A stretch of 64,000 bases of DNA, taken from positions 248,001 to 312,000 of the forward strand of contig NZ_PTRA01000003.1 in the NCBI RefSeq assembly GCF_002943425.1, in the 5' to 3' direction. The first letter of the stretch is position 1. The number at the start of each line of letters is the position of its first letter. Below, piece after piece: positions 61,973 through 64,000 of the stretch. The DNA comes from Siphonobacter curvatus. Its GTDB lineage: Bacteria; Bacteroidota; Bacteroidia; Cytophagales; Spirosomataceae. A program made the translations under genes and the position numbers. The notes under the pieces are model-generated. The model saw only the letters and a program-made list of their open reading frames with translations, did no database searches and was not told where the DNA came from.

Positions 61973-63529
61973 TCAGATTTCCAAATGTTCAGGACTAATA
62001 TGCAGGATCTCTTCCACGTATTCTCTGGAATTGGATAAGCGGGGCACTTTATGTTGGCCGCCCAGTTTCCCTTTCACTTTCATCCATTCGTAGAAGGTAC
62101 CGTGCGGTACCATATGTACAACGGGACGAATGAGAGCCAGGTCGAAGCTGCGTTTGGCATCGTAATCAGAGTTGACCTGCCGGAGGGTTTCGTCGAGTAC
62201 ATCCACAAACACATCCGGATTATCGGGCGGTGTCGAAAACTCAATTACCCATTCGTGGCCGCCGCGATTGCCATGTCGACTGCTGCCATTACCCATGTAT
62301 ACTGGGGCGGCGGTGTAGTCGGCAATGGTGGCTCCCGTAGCCTGACAGGCCCGCGTCAATGCCGTTTCAGCGTTTTCAATGATAACTTCTTCGCCGAACG
62401 CGTTAATAAAATGTTTGGTACGACCAGAGATTTTGATGCGGTAGGGATACTTGGAGGTAAAGCGTACCGTATCTCCAATCAAATACCGCCACAGACCGGC
62501 ATTGGTAGAAATGACTACAGCGTAATTGCGGTTGAGTTCTACCTCGGGTAGGGTGTACGCTTTCGGATGCGTTTTACCGAGCTCTTCCAGCGGGACAAAT
62601 TCGTAAAAAATGCCATAGTCCAGCATGAGTAGCAATTCATCTACCCGACCCAGGTCATCCTGTAAACCAAAGAAACCTTCGGAGGCATTATACGTTTCCA
62701 GGTACCGGACCGTATCGCCCTGAAAAACTTCTTTTCGGAACAGCTCACGGTAGGGTTGAAAGGCCACGGCTCCGTGAATGAATACTTCAAAATTGGGCCA
62801 AACCTCTAAAATATTCTTCTTGCCCGTCAGTTCCAGTACTTTCTGAATCAGCACCAGCGTCCAGGTAGGTACGCCCAGCGCACTCGTCACGTTGACCTGC
62901 GAAACTTCTTCGGCCATCCGTTGAATTTTGGATTCCCAGCCGTCCATCAAGGCCGTTTGCAGGGAAGGCGTACGAATGAACTGAGCCCAAGAGGGCAGGT
63001 TTTTCATCACTACCGCCGAAATATCGCCCGTTACGGTACGTTCGTTGAGCTGGTTTTGGGCTAAACTACCCCCAATAGACAGGCCTTTTCCTTCAAATAC
63101 GCGGGTATCGGGCTTGTGATCTACCCAAAGGGCCATCATGTCCTTACCCGCCCGGAAATGCCCTTCATCAAGTGCTTCGCGGGTGACGGGTATATACTTG
63201 CTACGGGCGTTGGTGGTACCCGAAGACTTCGAGAAAAAGCGAATCGGTGAAGGCCACAGTACGCGATCTTCCCCTTTCATCACCCGTTCAATGTACGGAA
63301 ATAGATCTTCGTACGTGGAAATAGGAACCTCTCGTTGGAAATCGGCGAGACTACGTATCTGGCGGTATCCGTACTGTTTACCCCATACCGTTGACCGTCC
63401 CGAACGAATCAATCGTTGGAGTTGTCGTTCCTGAATGGGCCAAGGATCACGGCGGAAGGCTTCAATACGGGCTAGCCGACGTTGTAGAATCCAGACCAGC
63501 GTATCATTAAAAAGGGGTAGCATAGGCAT
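61973..63529 (-). CDS. GH3 auxin-responsive-promoter family protein (acyl-adenylate-forming)
   Basis: 518 residues from the ATG at 63529 (ATG at 63523 possible; the frame is open to a TTG at 63568). Adenylate-forming motif FFSKSSGTTNARSKYIPVTR (about residues 97-116), then RTVTGDISAVVMKNLPSW, YNASEGFFGLQDDL (about 285-298) and RFTSKYPYRIKISGRTKHFINAF. In plants, GH3 enzymes conjugate amino acids to acyl hormones; bacterial members are common in Bacteroidota, and their substrate is not known. It stands alone, convergent with the porin gene. Confidence 0.88.
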   Translation of the reverse strand: MPMLPLFNDTLVWILQRRLARIEAFRRDPWPIQERQLQRLIRSGRSTVWGKQYGYRQIRSLADFQREVPISTYEDLFPYIERVMKGEDRVLWPSPIRFFSKSSGTTNARSKYIPVTREALDEGHFRAGKDMMALWVDHKPDTRVFEGKGLSIGGSLAQNQLNERTVTGDISAVVMKNLPSWAQFIRTPSLQTALMDGWESKIQRMAEEVSQVNVTSALGVPTWTLVLIQKVLELTGKKNILEVWPNFEVFIHGAVAFQPYRELFRKEVFQGDTVRYLETYNASEGFFGLQDDLGRVDELLLMLDYGIFYEFVPLEELGKTHPKAYTLPEVELNRNYAVVISTNAGLWRYLIGDTVRFTSKYPYRIKISGRTKHFINAFGEEVIIENAETALTRACQATGATIADYTAAPVYMGNGSSRHGNRGGHEWVIEFSTPPDNPDVFVDVLDETLRQVNSDYDAKRSFDLALIRPVVHMVPHGTFYEWMKVKGKLGGQHKVPRLSNSREYVEEILHISPEHLEI

Positions 63530-63608
63530 GCTGAAGCTTAACGGACGAAGGGTTTTAGAACATTTCAATGCGAATCACCATATCCACAAAACCAGAGACT
63601 CAAATCTA

Positions 63609-64000
63609 TCACTTTTTAAATCGATTTGGATAATCCGTAATTAAACCATCCACCCCGATCTGTTGAAGATGCTGCATAGCTTGCCGCTCGTTAACGGTCC
63701 AGGGTATGACTCGAATGCCCAACGCATGGGCTTTTCGTACGGTTCGCTTCGAAATGAATCGATACTGAGGACTAAAAATATCGGGCCGGAATCCTAGTTC
63801 TTTCAAACTACGCCTTAACCCTTTCCTGGTAACCAGCACGGAAAGCGTATGGTTGGGAAAGCTGCCCGCCTCTTGCTGAGCTTTCCAGTACTTCAACACG
63901 GCAACGTCAAAACTTTGAATGCAAAAGCGTTCGGCCGAAATCGTCAAGACCTGAGCTAACCGCTGACACATCACCGCCGCAGACGCATGAGCGTTCGTTT
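63609..64000 (-). CDS. Glycerophosphodiester phosphodiesterase, C-terminal part (cut by window edge)
   Basis: The frame remains open to base 64000 on the minus strand, so the N-terminus is missing. About 130 residues are present, including FCIQSFDVAVLKYWKAQ, FRPDIFSPQYRFISK, RKAHALGIRVIPWTVNERQ and GVDGLITDYPNRFKK. These match the second half of GDPD TIM barrels, which hydrolyse glycerophosphodiesters to glycerol 3-phosphate and an alcohol. The catalytic His and metal-site residues of the N-terminal half (HRG, ED pair) are outside the window. A GTG near 63974 is not the true start. Confidence 0.85.
   Translation of the reverse strand, partial: TNAHASAAVMCQRLAQVLTISAERFCIQSFDVAVLKYWKAQQEAGSFPNHTLSVLVTRKGLRRSLKELGFRPDIFSPQYRFISKRTVRKAHALGIRVIPWTVNERQAMQHLQQIGVDGLITDYPNRFKK

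Overview
The window comes from a Bacteroidota genome, most likely Cytophagales of the Spirosoma/Siphonobacter kind (inference). The evidence is two SusC/SusD pairs each preceded by a FecI-like sigma factor and a FecR anti-sigma factor, LytS/LytTR regulators, DUF5686 and DUF4292 proteins, a remnant resembling a type IX secretion sorting tail, no clear Shine-Dalgarno sites, and promoters of the Bacteroidota form TTG - 20 bp - TAnnTTTG (clear at 4005-4035, 4122-4152 and 42762-42792). I see no insertion sequence, prophage, integrase, CRISPR array or rRNA.

Layout. 1-3617 (minus) is a heavy-metal-type RND efflux operon: TolC, adaptor, a DUF190 protein and a CzcA/CusA-type pump cut by the window start. 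3851-4035 holds tRNA-Phe(GAA) with its promoter and terminator. 4248-9727 (plus) is a cell-envelope block: nucleotidyltransferase, TPR protein, DUF4292 lipoprotein and an EnvC-type activator with a degenerate LytM domain. 10207-17330 is a first sigma/FecR/SusC/SusD locus with no enzyme genes. 17369-20552 holds a LytS/LytTR pair, a five-copy repeat array with about 20-bp period in its upstream region, and two small membrane proteins. 20560-26582 (minus) is a second RND operon of HAE1 type. 27182-31052 has a DUF5686 outer-membrane protein and a PaaE-type reductase. 31153-35002 is a stand-alone pair: a DUF1080 (3-keto-glycoside hydrolase family) protein and a beta-propeller/cytochrome c protein. 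35003-35760 is an AT-richer stretch with a lipoprotein and the remnant of a sorting domain. 35808-46939 is mixed housekeeping and accessory genes, including a third sigma/anti-sigma pair, a divergent HxlR/oxidoreductase pair with a visible operator, and a diheme cytochrome c gene broken by an exact 15-bp tandem duplication. 47085-57997 is a second sigma/FecR/SusC/SusD locus, this one carrying a second copy of the DUF1080 + propeller/cytochrome c pair. 58100-64000 holds a MOSC protein, an orphan LytS-type kinase, a small 2Fe-2S ferredoxin, an OmpA lipoprotein, a porin-like protein, a GH3 protein and a truncated glycerophosphodiesterase.

How the genes may work together. The most interesting unit is 47085-57997: a trans-envelope-regulated glycan importer linked to an exported oxidoreductase with its own heme and an exported hydrolase of the 3-keto-glycoside family. 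This suggests glycosides cleaved by oxidation followed by elimination rather than by classical glycosidases. The same enzyme pair is duplicated at 31153-35002 without an importer. Two further candidates for new regulation are a paired-stem RNA element in the leaders of both susC genes and the repeat array upstream of the LytS/LytTR operon.
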